DNA from: Rhipicephalus microplus
Taxonomy: Eukaryota > Arthropoda > Arachnida > Ixodida > Ixodidae
NCBI RefSeq assembly: GCF_043290135.1
Contig: NC_134701.1
Location: 205,341,601 to 205,405,600, forward strand
DNA length: 64,000 nt
Direction: 5' to 3'
Under the pieces are notes generated by a model, which searched no databases, had not been told where the DNA came from, and saw nothing but the letters and a program-made list of their open reading frames with translations. Within the stretch, counting starts at the first letter, position 1; every line of letters starts with the position of its first letter. The position numbers and the translations under genes are program-made. Shown here piece by piece: positions 10,498 to 21,875 of the stretch.

Positions 10498-12861
10498 GGT
10501 TATTGGAAAATTCCAATGCACGAGGATGACAAGGAAAAAACTGCCTTTGCCACACCCGATGGGCTTTACGAATTTAACGTCATGCCTTTCGGTCTCTGCA
10601 ATGCGTCAGCAACGTTTGAACGACTGATAGACACTGTATTGCGGGGCCTTAAGTGGAAAACATGCTTATGTTACCTTGACGACATCATCCTTTTTTCTTC
10701 AACATTCAAACAGCACTTGCAGCGCCTGGATGAAGTTCTGACGTGTCTCGCAGCTGCTGGTCTTCAGCTTAACACCAAGAAGTGCCACTTTGCTAGCAAA
10801 AGTATTAAAGTACTCGGACATCTCGTCAGCAAAGATGGAATCCGGCCTGATCCCGACAAGATTACCACCAATCTTCACTTCCCGGTGCCTCAACGCGTCA
10901 AAGAGCTCCGAAGCTTTCTTGGCCTTGCGTCTAACTTCCGGCGCTTTATACGAGACTTCGCCACCATTGCTGCACCACTTCACCAACTCCTTTCTTCGGG
11001 AGCGTCATACGTATGGTCGGACAAATGCCAAATGGCTTTTGACACGTTGAAACGTGCCCTCACGTCTGAGCCAGTGCTTTGTCATTTTGATAACGCCGCA
11101 CCCACTCTCCTTCATACTGATGCCAGCGGAAACGGACTCGGCGCTGTACTTCTGCAACGAACAGAGCGTTATGACGAACGTGTGAGCGCATACGCAAGTC
11201 ACACCCTCACAGCAGCAGAGAAAAACTACACCATCACCGAGCAGGAGTGTCTCGCCGTTGTCTGGGCCATCCAGAAGTTTCGACCATATCTTCACGGCTG
11301 CCACTTTACCGTCGTCACTGACCACCACGCTTTGTGCTGGCTGTCGAGGTTGAAGAATTTGTCTGGACGTCTCGGTCGCTGGATACTTCGCCTCCAAGAA
11401 TACGAGTTTGACGTTATCTACAAATCCGGCAAGAAACACAACGATGCCGATGCCCTTAGCCGCTGTCTTTTACAATTCTCATCAGGCACTCCTGACCTGT
11501 CGCCAACTGTGAGTGAACCCATCAAAGTGTCTCCGTCAGTTCATTCACTCGCCGCGGTCGATTTTCTTTCTACCTTCAACAACGACACGTTTGCATCCCA
11601 CCAACGCAGCGACACTTACTGTCGCTCTATAATGCAGCGCTTTCAAGGCTCCTCTCGTCCTCCCAACGCTCGCGCCCATCGACAACTGCGGAACTTCCAG
11701 ACTGAAAACTCAATCCTTTACCGCTTTGTCTTCCACCCCGAAGGACAGCGCTGGGTTCCTGTTGCTCCTCGTTCCCTAAGGGCGCAGATTTTGGAGGCGT
11801 TTCACGATGACCCCAAGTCTGGTCATCTCGGTTTTCAAAAAACCTATGAACGCATCCGCAGTCGTTTTGCCTGGCCTGGCCTTTCCAACTGCGTAGCGCG
11901 ATATGTTGCGTCATGCTCGCTATGCCAACGCCGCAAGAGACCCACTTCCAGCCCGGCCGGTCTTCTACAACCTCTTCCGTGTCCTGACGCTCCCTTCGAT
12001 GTCATTGGCATTGACCTCTACGGACTACTACCAATATCAGCTAGCGGCAAGCGCTGGATTGTCACAGCAGTTGACCACTTAACAAGGTACGCCGAAACAG
12101 CTGCACTTCCTTCAGGATCAGCAGAGGACATTGCCACATTTTTTCTGGAGGCAATCTTTCTAAGACATGGTGCACCACGCATCTTATTGAGTGATCGCGG
12201 CAAGGCGTTTCTCTCGAAACTACTCGAACAAGTCCTCCGCGCATGTAATACGATTCATAAGACGACATCCAGCTACCATCCCCAGACTAACAGCCTCACA
12301 GAGCGCTTCCATCGAACTTTGACCGACATGATATCTATGTATATCGACGCCGACCACACCAACTGGGATACCATCCTGCCATTCGTGATTTTTGCGTACA
12401 ATACCGCTACGCAGCGCACCACGGGCTATTCCACAATCTTTCTCGTCTATGGCCGTCAACCAACATCTCCGCTCGACATCTCCTTGTTTGACGTCCCTGT
12501 GAACTCGTCATCGTCATCGAGGGAGCACTTAATCTCTCGCCTGGCCGATTGTCACCGACGCGCCCACCTCAATACACAGGCAAGCCAACAAGAGCGGAAG
12601 ACTCGCTATGATGGCGTCCACCGCGTAGTTCACTTCAATACTGGAGACAAAGTACTGCTGTGTACCCCAACGCGGGTTCCCGGCCTGTGTGATAAGTTTT
12701 ACTCACGTTTCATCGGCCCCTACACCATAGTCGAGCAGACGTCTCCTGTTAACTATCGAGTAACCCCTGTTGTCATGCCTCCCGACGGCCGTTTTCGTGG
12801 TACGGAGGTTGTTCACGTGTCACGCTTAAAACCATTTGTGCACCATACACCACCGTCATAA
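10498..12861 (+). CDS. Gypsy Pol fragment: RT, RNase H, integrase (partial)
   Basis: Open for 781 residues from the internal Met at 10516, with matching sequence back to about 10498. It begins inside the RT palm; the catalytic YLDD is at residues 53-56, followed by the connection region. RNase H shows TDASGNGLGAVLL (D202), TEQECLAVVW (E243) and VVTDH (D269). Integrase has an H-X6-H-X29-C-X2-C zinc finger (H430, H437, C467, C470) and a DDE core D500, D560, E596 with the usual 35-residue second spacing. The C-terminus lacks an evident chromodomain. No stop interrupts the remaining frame, so truncation looks fairly recent. It makes no complete RT and is presumably dead. Confidence 0.95.
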   Translation, partial: GYWKIPMHEDDKEKTAFATPDGLYEFNVMPFGLCNASATFERLIDTVLRGLKWKTCLCYLDDIILFSSTFKQHLQRLDEVLTCLAAAGLQLNTKKCHFASKSIKVLGHLVSKDGIRPDPDKITTNLHFPVPQRVKELRSFLGLASNFRRFIRDFATIAAPLHQLLSSGASYVWSDKCQMAFDTLKRALTSEPVLCHFDNAAPTLLHTDASGNGLGAVLLQRTERYDERVSAYASHTLTAAEKNYTITEQECLAVVWAIQKFRPYLHGCHFTVVTDHHALCWLSRLKNLSGRLGRWILRLQEYEFDVIYKSGKKHNDADALSRCLLQFSSGTPDLSPTVSEPIKVSPSVHSLAAVDFLSTFNNDTFASHQRSDTYCRSIMQRFQGSSRPPNARAHRQLRNFQTENSILYRFVFHPEGQRWVPVAPRSLRAQILEAFHDDPKSGHLGFQKTYERIRSRFAWPGLSNCVARYVASCSLCQRRKRPTSSPAGLLQPLPCPDAPFDVIGIDLYGLLPISASGKRWIVTAVDHLTRYAETAALPSGSAEDIATFFLEAIFLRHGAPRILLSDRGKAFLSKLLEQVLRACNTIHKTTSSYHPQTNSLTERFHRTLTDMISMYIDADHTNWDTILPFVIFAYNTATQRTTGYSTIFLVYGRQPTSPLDISLFDVPVNSSSSSREHLISRLADCHRRAHLNTQASQQERKTRYDGVHRVVHFNTGDKVLLCTPTRVPGLCDKFYSRFIGPYTIVEQTSPVNYRVTPVVMPPDGRFRGTEVVHVSRLKPFVHHTPPS

Positions 12862-12885
12862 ACAGTGGCCTAATTGGCCACTTCC

Positions 12886-13054
12886 GCGCGAGGGGGAAAT
12901 TAGTGTAAGCACAAAATTGACAAGGTTTGACCTTCAGCTTCTTCATCTGTATATAATCATCATCACGAAAAAACGTCGTCTTCGATCGAAGGTTTTATCA
13001 GGCGATTTGGCCTAATAAACGCCGTCGAGACTCCAACGCTGCTACTGTCTTACA
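12886..13054 (+). repeat. Polypurine tract and 3' LTR of the Gypsy element
   Basis: A purine tract (gcgagggggaaa, about 12886-12898) precedes TGTAAG at 12904. The matching end CTTACA is at 13049-13054, giving a 151-bp LTR with 6-bp perfect terminal inverted repeats. An aataaa signal lies near 13012. The exact left boundary could shift by a few bases because no second LTR is present for comparison. Confidence 0.7.
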
Positions 13055-13104
13055 ACACATGCAACACCATCTGTAGAGTACCTCATAAACTTGAGGTGGC
13101 TACA

Positions 13105-13142
<38 letters not shown>

Positions 13143-13205
13143 GTACTACTACTACTACTACTACTATTACTACTACTACTACTACCACTACCACTACCAC
13201 TACCA

Positions 13206-13275
<70 letters not shown>

Positions 13276-13277
13276 AA
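13105..13277. repeat. (ACT)n trinucleotide array
   Basis: About 170 bp of ACT repeats with a few ACC variants. It reads as poly-Thr, poly-Ser or poly-Val in different frames, none of them genes. Confidence 0.96.
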
Positions 13278-13905
13278 CAACAGAGGAGGGGACGACCCAC
13301 GAACGGCATAAAGAACTTCGCCCCTGAAAACCAATAGGCCTTGGTCACAGTTAATTTCCTTTGTCGCATTTTAACTGTCAGCTTCTCCCACGTACGTTTC
13401 GCAGATCATCGATTTCCTCAGTACGGAGATCTTTTAAATTTTTATCATTATTAAATTATCCCGGAAAACAAATCTTATTAAATTATCCCGGAAAACGAAA
13501 GAATTTAAGGTATATTGTTCACTGGAGCGCCACCATTCTGGATTCACACTCCGTTCAAAATTTTTGGAACCGTTTCACGACACCTAAAAGAAGAGTCGCT
13601 GCTTCCACCTTAGAACGAGTGTCAGTATGTAATCTAATTGGTGCCTTCAAGATACCAAATGGGTCCGAACACTAGCCACCATCACGTGCTTTTCTAAGTT
13701 TGAATAGAGGACATACGTTATAAGCAAACTTACACCTTATGTACCACATGCCTTAGCTTTTAGGAATATCTTAAAGCTGAATTATTTTCAAAAGTTTGTA
13801 TTATGGCTGCATACACTAACAAGGTTTTGATGAATCGCGAACGAAAGCTTCTTCCTATACTTCGGTTTCACTCGCACTGCTCGAAACCCGTCTGTCACAC
13901 ACGAC
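13278..13905. other. Unassigned, with one small direct duplication
   Basis: ttaaattatcccggaaaac occurs twice, near 13452 and 13479. No coding motif seen. Confidence 0.5.
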
Positions 13906-14100
13906 TACCTGCTTTCCTATAGCAGAGTTTTAAGTACTGTATATCGTTGCCAACTTTTTCAAAACACACAACTATATGTTTTCCCAAAGTAGAGTTCTAA
14001 GTACTTTACATGGTTAACTATATCGTTATCAACTTTTTCTAAACACACGGCTATATGCTTTTCAAGGTAGAGTTTTAAGTACTCTCAATGGTTAACCACT
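13906..14100. repeat. Minisatellite, roughly 70-75 bp unit, 2.5 copies
   Basis: Each unit contains the order tagagttYtaagtact, then a cgttRYcaactttttc segment, then aacacac.RctatatG. Copies start near 13915, 13988 and 14065. A diverged unit follows the 3' end of the second LINE copy at about 43195-43255. Confidence 0.7.
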
Positions 14101-14124
14101 TAAAATATAAATGCATTTCTTACG

Positions 14125-14877
14125 ACAATATATGCTGGCATAGACAAAGGACATGGACAAGAGGAGGCACATTCAAGACAACAAAGCGCTTACGTTCAAC
14201 AACAGTTTATCACACGCAGATCTCCCTAGTATATGTGCTCCACAACATCATACTTTATATGTGCATAGCTCTGACAACCATAAGTTGTAACCAACGCGAA
14301 TGCATCAGCACATTACAACACTATATATCGCACGCTTTTTTTTCTCTACAGTGCGTAACCACAAAACGTTTATCGCGAATACATGTAATCAAGTTCCTTA
14401 TTTGTCAACATCACTGATGGACTACTCACACACGCATCACCAAGCGCTGAAATTCTGCCAGCCTCCATTATCAGTCACGTCATCTCGCACCTTCTATTCA
14501 TAATAACCATTTCCTTGAATTTGTGTGTGCACTTAAATTTCTGGCAATGAAGGGAAAGAAAACCATCAGGAGCAACACTATTTACATTGTTATTGTGCTC
14601 GCGCAAGCGATCATTATAGCGCTTTCCAAAAGTAAGTGGCATCAGGTAGACAACACACATAATGCATTCAACAAATAGGTTTCCATGCTTCTTATGGCAT
14701 ACATTCACTTTCATCTTGTCTCATATTGTGCTTCTGCATAGATTTACCAACCGATTGGGTGCTGAAAAAAACTACGTGTTTGCCACATTTTCTTTTGCAA
14801 TCTTTTTATCCTGTGAGAGAACTTATACGTGTACGGAATGATGGCAAACTTTTTTTCTTGAGGTAGTAACAGTCGTA
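14125..14877 (-). pseudogene. PLE C-terminal half with decayed GIY-YIG endonuclease
   Basis: Reading down from 14877, there is an IIPYTYKFSHRIKKIAKEN segment (PLE linker), SAPNRLVNLCR, and then VVYLMPLTFGKRY followed directly by NDRLREHNNNVN (about 14620). In intact GIY-YIG nucleases of this group a short IGQTGR-type stretch sits between those two blocks; it is deleted here, removing catalytic-region residues. A conserved tail, GDACVSSPSVMLTNKELDYM, continues past a stop to about 14385. The remaining 260 bp to about 14125 look like PLE 3' untranslated sequence. The family's enzyme nicks target DNA for insertion. Confidence 0.75.
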
Positions 14878-14879
14878 GT

Positions 14880-16947
14880 TGAAGATTCCAGTTGAATTCT
14901 GTCATGAAAGTTTTTCGCATGAATAATTTAAACGAAAGGCTAAAATTACTATTACACCAGTTTTCAGCGAAAAGTATGACATTTCGATTGCAAAAGTGAC
15001 AGCAAAAGCAATAGAACTGTGTAAGAGGATTAATCTACAATGTGTGCTTAGCGGTATCAAAAAAAGTAAAAATGACAGTCTGGATGCATTTTTAGCGCTA
15101 AAACGCATAAGGAAGGTGTACCGTTACGAGGGATAGTGTCTGAAAAAGACACATGGCAGAAAGTTGTAGCTGTGTAGCTACAAAGAACATAAAACTTGGT
15201 TGACATAAATGACCCATTCCTGACGAAAAGTTTGGAGCAGGTGATAAGTTTTGTCAGGGAATGAAAAAAACCTAAGGTTTGAAGCGTTTTCTGCTGATAT
15301 AAAAGATCTGTACGATTCTCTGCCACTATCAGCAGCATTAACATGTGTTGGCGAATGTATCGATGAGTACGGTGCAGTTAGATTTAGCACACAAGCGGGT
15401 ACATGCGTCGACGACTTCTTAGAATTGATTAGGTATTACTTGTCGTCAACCTTTATAGAAAACAATTGTACCCTGTACCTGCAAAAGCAAGGAGTATACA
15501 TTGGCTCTTTCTTAGCACCAGTTTTGAGGAATTCGTTTTTAGCCGAACTGGACAGGGACTAATCAGAGCGCCTGAATGAATACAATGTTGTGAACGTATT
15601 TATGTACGTCGATGACTGTTTACTTTTTTTGATGACAGAACTGCCGATTTTAGCACTCAATGCATTAGCCTGTATGGCGTTTTTCGTGACTGTCTTAACC
15701 TACTTGAAGTGACTTTTGAAATGCCATGTGACGCAGGACTCAGATTTGCTGACATTAACTTTCAATTCTCTGATAAAACACGTGTTGGCATTACGAACCT
15801 AGAGCAAAGAAGCCATTATTACAGTTTCACTCCGCGCATACAAAACTTGTGAAACGAAGCAATGCGAAGATGTGCTTGAGTGAGGCACTCATGAAGTCCT
15901 GCCAGTGCCTTTTGAATGAAAGCTTCAGACAACAGATTTCGAAGTTATACCCCTGTCACACGGGCACTTAAAAGTCTTTTAAGTAAGCGGTCTTTTTCCG
16001 AAAAGGAGTTTCTGACAGCAGACACACGGCACAGAGCGAACTCCTTTTCAGAAGCGGTCTTTTTCGTAAACGGCGTTCGTCGATCTCTTTTACGGCTCCG
16101 AATGAGTAGCCTCGAAACCAGTGGGCGCCAGCAATTTTCGAGTGGTGGGAAAAAAAGAGCAAATGCTTATTTTTCTGTCACCAAAACTCTTTGTAAAAAC
16201 AAATTTCATATCCTGCAAAAGGTGTAATGAACTCTTTTAATGGTTATTTCCTTTTCTACTCTCGTAAGCAGCTACAACGCGTCGGCAATATCACGTGGTG
16301 ACGCTCGGTCTTGCACTGCTTTATCCTCTGCTTGGCGGCTTTTGCAGCGTCTGCCTCGCTTTCCAGAGCGAGAAGGTAGGCCGTGAGGCTTGCGATCCTC
16401 GCTTTTTCTCTCGTATGGTCGCCCATAACGTGTCGAGAGCCGTCGAAAGCAACGAAAAACAAATACGGTAAATAAAAGCACAGTGGTGCCAGACGGACTT
16501 GTGCACGTCGCTAGTTATGGGAATGCTTCCTTATCTAGTGCAAAAAACTTTCACATTGGTGTTTCTTCATCTCTTATTCTTAAATTTATTTGAAGAAACG
16601 AGCAGTGCAACAAGTCTTTAATTTGTACATTGTGATACATCGTTTATTTTCATTGCTTCTCTTTTAACTGCTAGCGCCACGCTTTCGCTAGCGTCTTCGA
16701 ACGAAAACACTAAAAGGAGATCGTTGCTGCCGTGTGTCTGCGGCGCAAACACCTCTTTGTTAAAAGTCTTTCAACTTCGTAAAAGACCGCTTACTTAAAG
16801 GACTTTTTGCGCGCCCGTGTGACACAGGTATTAAGCCATGCTGGGTAGCCTAAGAGCCTCGTCGGGTCAGTTGCAGAAGGATGGCACAGTAAAGCACTAG
16901 ATAAAGGGTGTGAAGAGACGGATAGGGCGAGCTCAAGAAATAAAAAC
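14880..16947 (+). pseudogene. PLE reverse transcriptase half, frameshifted and interrupted
   Basis: Pieces in different frames show the PLE RT order: AKAIELCKRINL (about 15000), VSEKDTWQKVVA (15135), INDPFLTKSLEQVISFV (15205), FEAFSADIKDLYDSLP (15285), YLQKQGVYIGSFLAPVL (15475) and the catalytic MYVDDCLLF (about 15600). A further segment, EVTFEMPCDAGLRFADINF, starts near 15708. A longer open piece runs 15251-15562 and ends in a stop. After the DNA transposon (15949-16830) the protein resumes as HAG, a stop, then PKSLVGSVAEG (16835-16880) and fades near 16947. Several frameshifts and stops are present. The YVDD box survives but no full-length enzyme could be made. Confidence 0.78.
15945..16834. 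mobile_element. Non-autonomous TTAA-type DNA transposon (MITE-like, 882 bp)
   Basis: Terminal inverted repeats of about 55 bp bound 15949-16830. The left end starts ACCCCTGTCACACGGG, the right end (reverse complement) TACCTGTGTCACACGGG, and both continue to a shared AAGTAAGCGGTCTTTT. The flanks are TTAT (15945-15948, one mismatch) and TTAA (16831-16834). Removing the element and one TTAA joins the two parts of the host PLE in frame. A small hairpin built on aaaaggagtt and aactcctttt lies inside the left end (16000-16055). No transposase is encoded. TTAA targets are known for piggyBac and Kolobok elements; I cannot choose between them. Confidence 0.8.
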
Positions 16948-18314
16948 TGGCAGATCCCACGTACAGAGGGCATCGATGATGTGCAAAGCACGAATACGAA
17001 ATGTTGATAGGTCACCTTGATATCAGCAAAACGTTACGAGGTGGAGGTATATGATGCCGTACATGACTTCTGTGTCATGATTTTCATGTTTGAATGTGTC
17101 GTTTACCTTCGTCATCTATTCATGTCACGTGATACCAAATTTAGTATATCTGGAGCTAGCCAAACGGCCGCGAGCACGCTATGAGAGTGGTATGTTGTCA
17201 TATTCTTACTTGAAACGCATGTCAGAATCATCATGTTTGCTCCAGTCATATATCTTGTAATGCATTGACGTTGATGGATTAATATGTGGGGTTTAACGCC
17301 CCAAAACTACAATAAGATTATAAGAGACGCCCTTGAGGAGGAGTGCGGAAATTTCGACCACCTGAGGTTTTTTAAGGTACACACAAATCCAAGCACACTG
17401 GCCTACAGCATTTCCGCCTCCATCGGAAATGCATCCGGCGCAGCCGGGATTCAATCCTGCGACCTGTGGGTCGTCAGCCGAGTACCTTAGCCACTAGACC
17501 ACCGCGGCGGGGCGCACTTAATCCACGTAACACCAAATTTGGTCACGGATGGACTCGACTCCATCTTCGGCGCTCCCCGAGCGTGCAGAAGGAGCGTCGA
17601 GTCCGGCCGTGATTTGGTTTATGCGTTGACGCGCGTGCACGCTGGGCATAGCGACGCTACGTGGCACGACGAGCGTCCGTCGACGCAGCCCGACGGCAAC
17701 CGGCACGAAACGCGACATGCTGCATTTCGCACCAATGCGTTACCCAGACAACACGGCGTTTCCCTGTTTTTGTGATGGAGGGACGCTGGACGCACTGCAA
17801 CGCGCATGCGTCAAAGCAACACAGCGTGGCGTGCGCCTGCGAGTATATGGCGGGACCGGCGCCTGGCGTGGCAAAGCCGGCGTGACGCCAACGAAATGAA
17901 CGCCGGCGAGCACGCGCACCATGTCACGTCGAAATGTATTGGCTCCTTCACTGTGGAATGTTGTCATGTTCTCACATTACATGTATCTCATGATTATCAT
18001 CTTTGCACCTGTCACACGCCTTCATCATTCATTGGCGTCACGTATTACCAAATTTGGCATGTGTGAAGCTAGAGAAACGGCCGCGAGCGCATCATCATCA
18101 CCATACCAGTTTTGCAACATGTCATGTGAACAAAACCACTGCAATAGCAGCAAGACCATGAAATGTAAATTCCGACATTCACGACATACGTGTCATGATT
18201 TTTATGTAATGACTAGTCACTTATGCTCGTCATACAGTGATGTTATGACATGCCACGTTTTGTATTGATACCATCATAGAAACGGCCAGGAGAACTAAAA
18301 TTCGTAAGTGGCCA
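16948..18314 (-). repeat. Dispersed tick repeat family, copy A (with inserted SINE)
   Basis: This copy is homologous, in inverted orientation, to 28292-29705 (copy B). Flanking parts consist of units of about 147 bp containing ccaaatttggtat, gctagc..aacggccgcgagcgc and a palindromic catgac-rich stretch. The centre (about 17540-17935) is GC-rich and unrelated to the units. A SINE (17271-17513) interrupts copy A but not copy B. The right end runs into a short GATA array. No coding capacity seen. Confidence 0.8.
17271..17513 (-). mobile_element. Ruka-like SINE inside repeat copy A
   Basis: Full-length minus-strand copy: 3' body first (gtggggtttaacg), then the tRNA-like head ending gaccaccgcggcgggg. 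The B-box region is degenerate (gattcaatcctgc on the plus strand). It is absent from the homologous position of copy B, so it inserted after the two copies separated. Confidence 0.9.
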
Positions 18315-19145
<831 letters not shown>

Positions 19146-19174
19146 CGCTCAGTCACGGAAGTTCACTAAGAAAT

Positions 19175-19416
19175 GGCCCCGCCGCGGTGGTCTAGTGGCT
19201 GAGGTACTCGGCTGCTGACCCGCAGGTCACGGGATCGAATCCCGGCAGCGGCGGCTGCATTTCCGATGGTGGCGGAAATGTTGTAGGCCTGTGTGCTCAG
19301 ATTTGGGTGCACGTTAAAGAACCCCAGGTGGTCGAAATTTCCGGAGCCCTCCACCATGGTGCCTCTCATAATCACATGGTGGTTTTGGGACGTTAAACCC
19401 TATATATCATTCAATT
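19175..19416 (+). mobile_element. Ruka-like SINE
   Basis: Full-length plus-strand copy. A-box region gtggctgaggtactcgg and B-box gggatcgaatcccgg are well preserved; the tail is short and degenerate. Flanks gttcactaagaaatgg (19161) and attcgctaagaactgc (about 19414) look like a diverged target-site duplication. Confidence 0.92.
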
Positions 19417-19442
19417 CGCTAAGAACTGCTTCGCATTTAATG

Positions 19443-19675
19443 ATGATAATGGTGTTTTACGTTAACCACAATACGATTGTGAGAGACGACGTAGTAGAGG
19501 GCTCCTGAAATTTCAACCATCTGGTGCTCGCATCACACGCACACACTCACATCAAACAGGACGCTGTCCTTTACCATTTCGGCTCCACTCAAATGCAACC
19601 ACCGCAGCCGCAATGGAACTTGCGGCCTTCAGATCAGCAGACGAGCACAATAACCGCTGCACTAGTGCGGCGGAC
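19443..19675 (-). mobile_element. Degenerate SINE-related copy
   Basis: Matches the SINE 3' body (gtgagagacgacgtagtagagggctcc) and, after a divergent middle, the inverted tRNA-like head (cagatcagcagacgagcac to cactagtgcggcgg). Heavily mutated, so either an old copy or a related subfamily. Confidence 0.65.
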
Positions 19676-19961
19676 TAATCAAAATCTTTCAATTAGGACA
19701 CGTTTATAACAAAGTATACGCTTCGAATTTTTCTAAGTGCCTTCAATTCATTGAGGCATGAAACCAAATTTTTGTCCAAGTTTCTGTTCACGAAACGGAC
19801 GTGCCAGTTAAGACGTACCTTGCGAAACATGAAGAGGATTATTTTCGCACAAGGCTCAGAATAAAACTGGTATGAAGTGACATCATGCACATCTAGAACG
19901 ACGCAGCGCATCCACTTATCTTGAGGGATATGCTCTCTATGATAGCCAGGAAATTATGTTC

Positions 19962-20201
19962 GATTAATTGATATGTGGGGTTTAACGTACCAAAACCACC
20001 ATATGATTATGAGAGACGCCGTAGTGGAGGGCTCCGGAAATTTCTACTACCTGGGGTTCCTTAACGTGCACCCAAATCTGAGCACACGGGCCTACAACAT
20101 TTCCGCCGCCATCGGAAATGCAGCCGCCACAGCCGGGATTTGATCCCGCGACCTGCGGGTCAGCAGCCGAGTACCTTAGCCACTAGACCACCATGGCGGG
20201 G
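19962..20201 (-). mobile_element. Ruka-like SINE, first of a serial pair
   Basis: Full-length minus-strand copy. Together with the next SINE it is flanked by the 15-bp repeat caggaaattatgttc (19947-19961 and 20461-20475). It lies within P-element-derived coding sequence. Confidence 0.93.
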
Positions 20202-20211
20202 CAGGAAATTA

Positions 20212-20460
20212 TTGATTGATTGATATGTGGGGTTTAATGTCCCAAAACCACTATATGATTATGAGAGACGCCGTAGTGGAGGGCTCCGGAAATTTAGACC
20301 ACCTGGGGTTCTTTAACGTGCACCCAAAATCTGAGCACACGGGCCTACAACATTTCCGCCTCCATCGGAAATGCAGCCGCCGCAGCCGGGATTCGAACCC
20401 GCGCCCTGCGGGTCAGCAGCCGAGTACCTTAGCCACTAGACCACTGCGGCGGGGCAGGGG
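20212..20460 (-). mobile_element. Ruka-like SINE, second of a serial pair
   Basis: Full-length minus-strand copy with an attgattgattgat tail. It is flanked by its own shorter duplication caggaaatta (20202-20211 and 20461-20470), the first ten bases of the neighbour's 15-bp duplication. So it inserted into the duplicated target left by the first SINE. Confidence 0.93.
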
Positions 20461-21257
20461 CAGGAAATTATGTTCCAGTGTTGAATGGAATTTGAAGCTC
20501 CCTCTGAAGGTACAACTAGGTTGCCGAAAAGCCTGCCGGACACGTGGTATGCTTTGAGGATCAGAACGCATTAGTGACTTACGGTGACATTGCCGGATTC
20601 GTCTTTCAATAGCGAAGCACAAATGCAACCTTCGCTTTGCCTTTACAAAAACATTTCGATGAGGTATCCGGCAACATAGTACGTATAACAGGGGTAAATC
20701 AGATCTAAATGTATGTTTGCAGCAATATTTGGTATTTCTTTCAAAGAACAAAAGTTCTAATGATGTACAGGTTGCACTTAGTCCAGAGAGAATTTGTCTA
20801 GCAGGAACAAATAGAAGAGTTCAAATTACGGTTATCACCTTTCCTACGCTACTTCCGGTGGATAATTTAGGTAGCCTCTTAATCGTGATGTTTTGTAGCC
20901 CAGTAGTTATTTGCGGAACATTTGGGATGACGTTGGAGCCTTGTATCTGCCGAAGAGATTCAAATATGTTTTCAAGGGGATCCTGTTGCAGGTGGCACAT
21001 CATCATGAGATCTTGTCCAGTTTCTTTCACTTGTGTGTTTTCTTTTGTGCGCTGTCTAATTATAAAAAACAGCTGTAACTTCTTCCGATAACATTGCGAA
21101 AACCATCATGGTAATTTGCACAGTTTTGATTGTTTGCGGCTACCTTCTTCGATCGAATTTCCACTGTGTGATCCAGGAAATTAGTTTTGAGAGGAACTGG
21201 GTTATTTAACAGCGAAAGCTGCTTTGAGATCACTTTTTGGGTCATGCTCAGTTGAAT

Positions 21258-21875
21258 GTTGTCCGCCGCCGCCGCCGCCGCTGTCCGTAATCTTGCACCA
21301 ATGACCTACCACCAATGGCACAGTGGGGCTCGAACCCAGGTTCACAGGGTGCCAGCCCAGTATTCTACCTTTGAGCTACACCAGTGCTTGTGACTTGTTG
21401 TCAAACTTGCCTGCGGCGAGCTTGATGTCGGGAAAGCAATCGCGTTAATACGACTTATAAAGCGTTTCAAAATTTAAAACAGCGAAAGAACAACCACTCG
21501 TCCCACAATGCAATTAGCTTAACGACTGGATCGTCTAATGCTCCAACCCATTACGAAATCTTGTTCTTGTTTTCCGACTTACTGTGGCGCATACCCACTG
21601 CAGCCCTAATTCCTCATCGTCGTCAGCCACTGCATCAACATTGGCACGAAATTTCTTGCAAGTGTTTAGCGGATGCCACGCTCCTCAGAAGAAGGACAAA
21701 AGATAGCATAGTGAATGCCGGCCTACTACCCAAAAGTTTATTAATAATGCCGTAGTGGGTACCAAGAAATTGTGCTTCCAGTAGTTAACCAATAAGTGTT
21801 TGAAAAGGCTTTGAAAAGCAGCTCTTCTAGCTTTCGCTATGACTGTGCTGCGCCTACCACGCTGGCCTGGCGTTT
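21258..21875 (-). repeat. Composite tRNA-like dispersed repeat, copy 1
   Basis: About 618 bp, homologous over its whole length to 44336-44938. One end has (CCG)n. On the minus strand a tRNA-like part (21313-21390) has an A-box-like TGTAGCTCAAAGGTAGAATA and a B-box GGTTCGAGCCC. About 500 bp of unique body follow, including the shared gaaagcaatcg and the shared aagatagcatagtgaat or ggatagcatagtgaat. It ends at a T run (plus strand) inside the P-element pseudogene. It could be a long SINE-like element; the tRNA part is too degenerate (about 5 of 7 acceptor pairs) for a real tRNA gene. Confidence 0.7.

Larger units (their letters stand above)
10498..13054 (+). mobile_element. 5'-truncated Ty3/Gypsy LTR retrotransposon with 3' LTR
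   Basis: Only the downstream part of pol, a purine tract and one LTR remain. Gag, protease and the first half of the RT are missing, and the left break falls near a tetranucleotide array. With no 5' LTR, the age of the insertion cannot be estimated from LTR divergence. Confidence 0.93.
14125..16947. mobile_element. Penelope-like element with inverted halves
   Basis: Two fragments of one Penelope-like element (PLE) lie head to head. The C-terminal half, with a GIY-YIG-like endonuclease, is on the minus strand (14125-14877). The N-terminal/RT half is on the plus strand (14880-15948 and 16831-16947). Read along the minus strand the order is antisense RT half, then sense C-terminal half, which is the structure expected from twin-priming inversion during target-primed reverse transcription. 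The RT half contains an 882-bp DNA transposon. All reading frames are broken. Confidence 0.75.

Noticed and set aside
13042..13369. Poly-Thr, poly-Val and poly-Ser open frames
   Set aside because: Artefacts of the (ACT)n array.
20216..20557. 113-codon open frame
   Set aside because: Most of it is SINE body read in antisense. Similar SINE-derived frames at 8430, 17284, 19166, 30132, 47150 and 55004 were dropped for the same reason.
21313..21390. Functional tRNA gene
   Set aside because: A- and B-boxes are visible but the acceptor stem pairs poorly and the sequence belongs to a dispersed repeat also found at 44.4 kb in worse shape.
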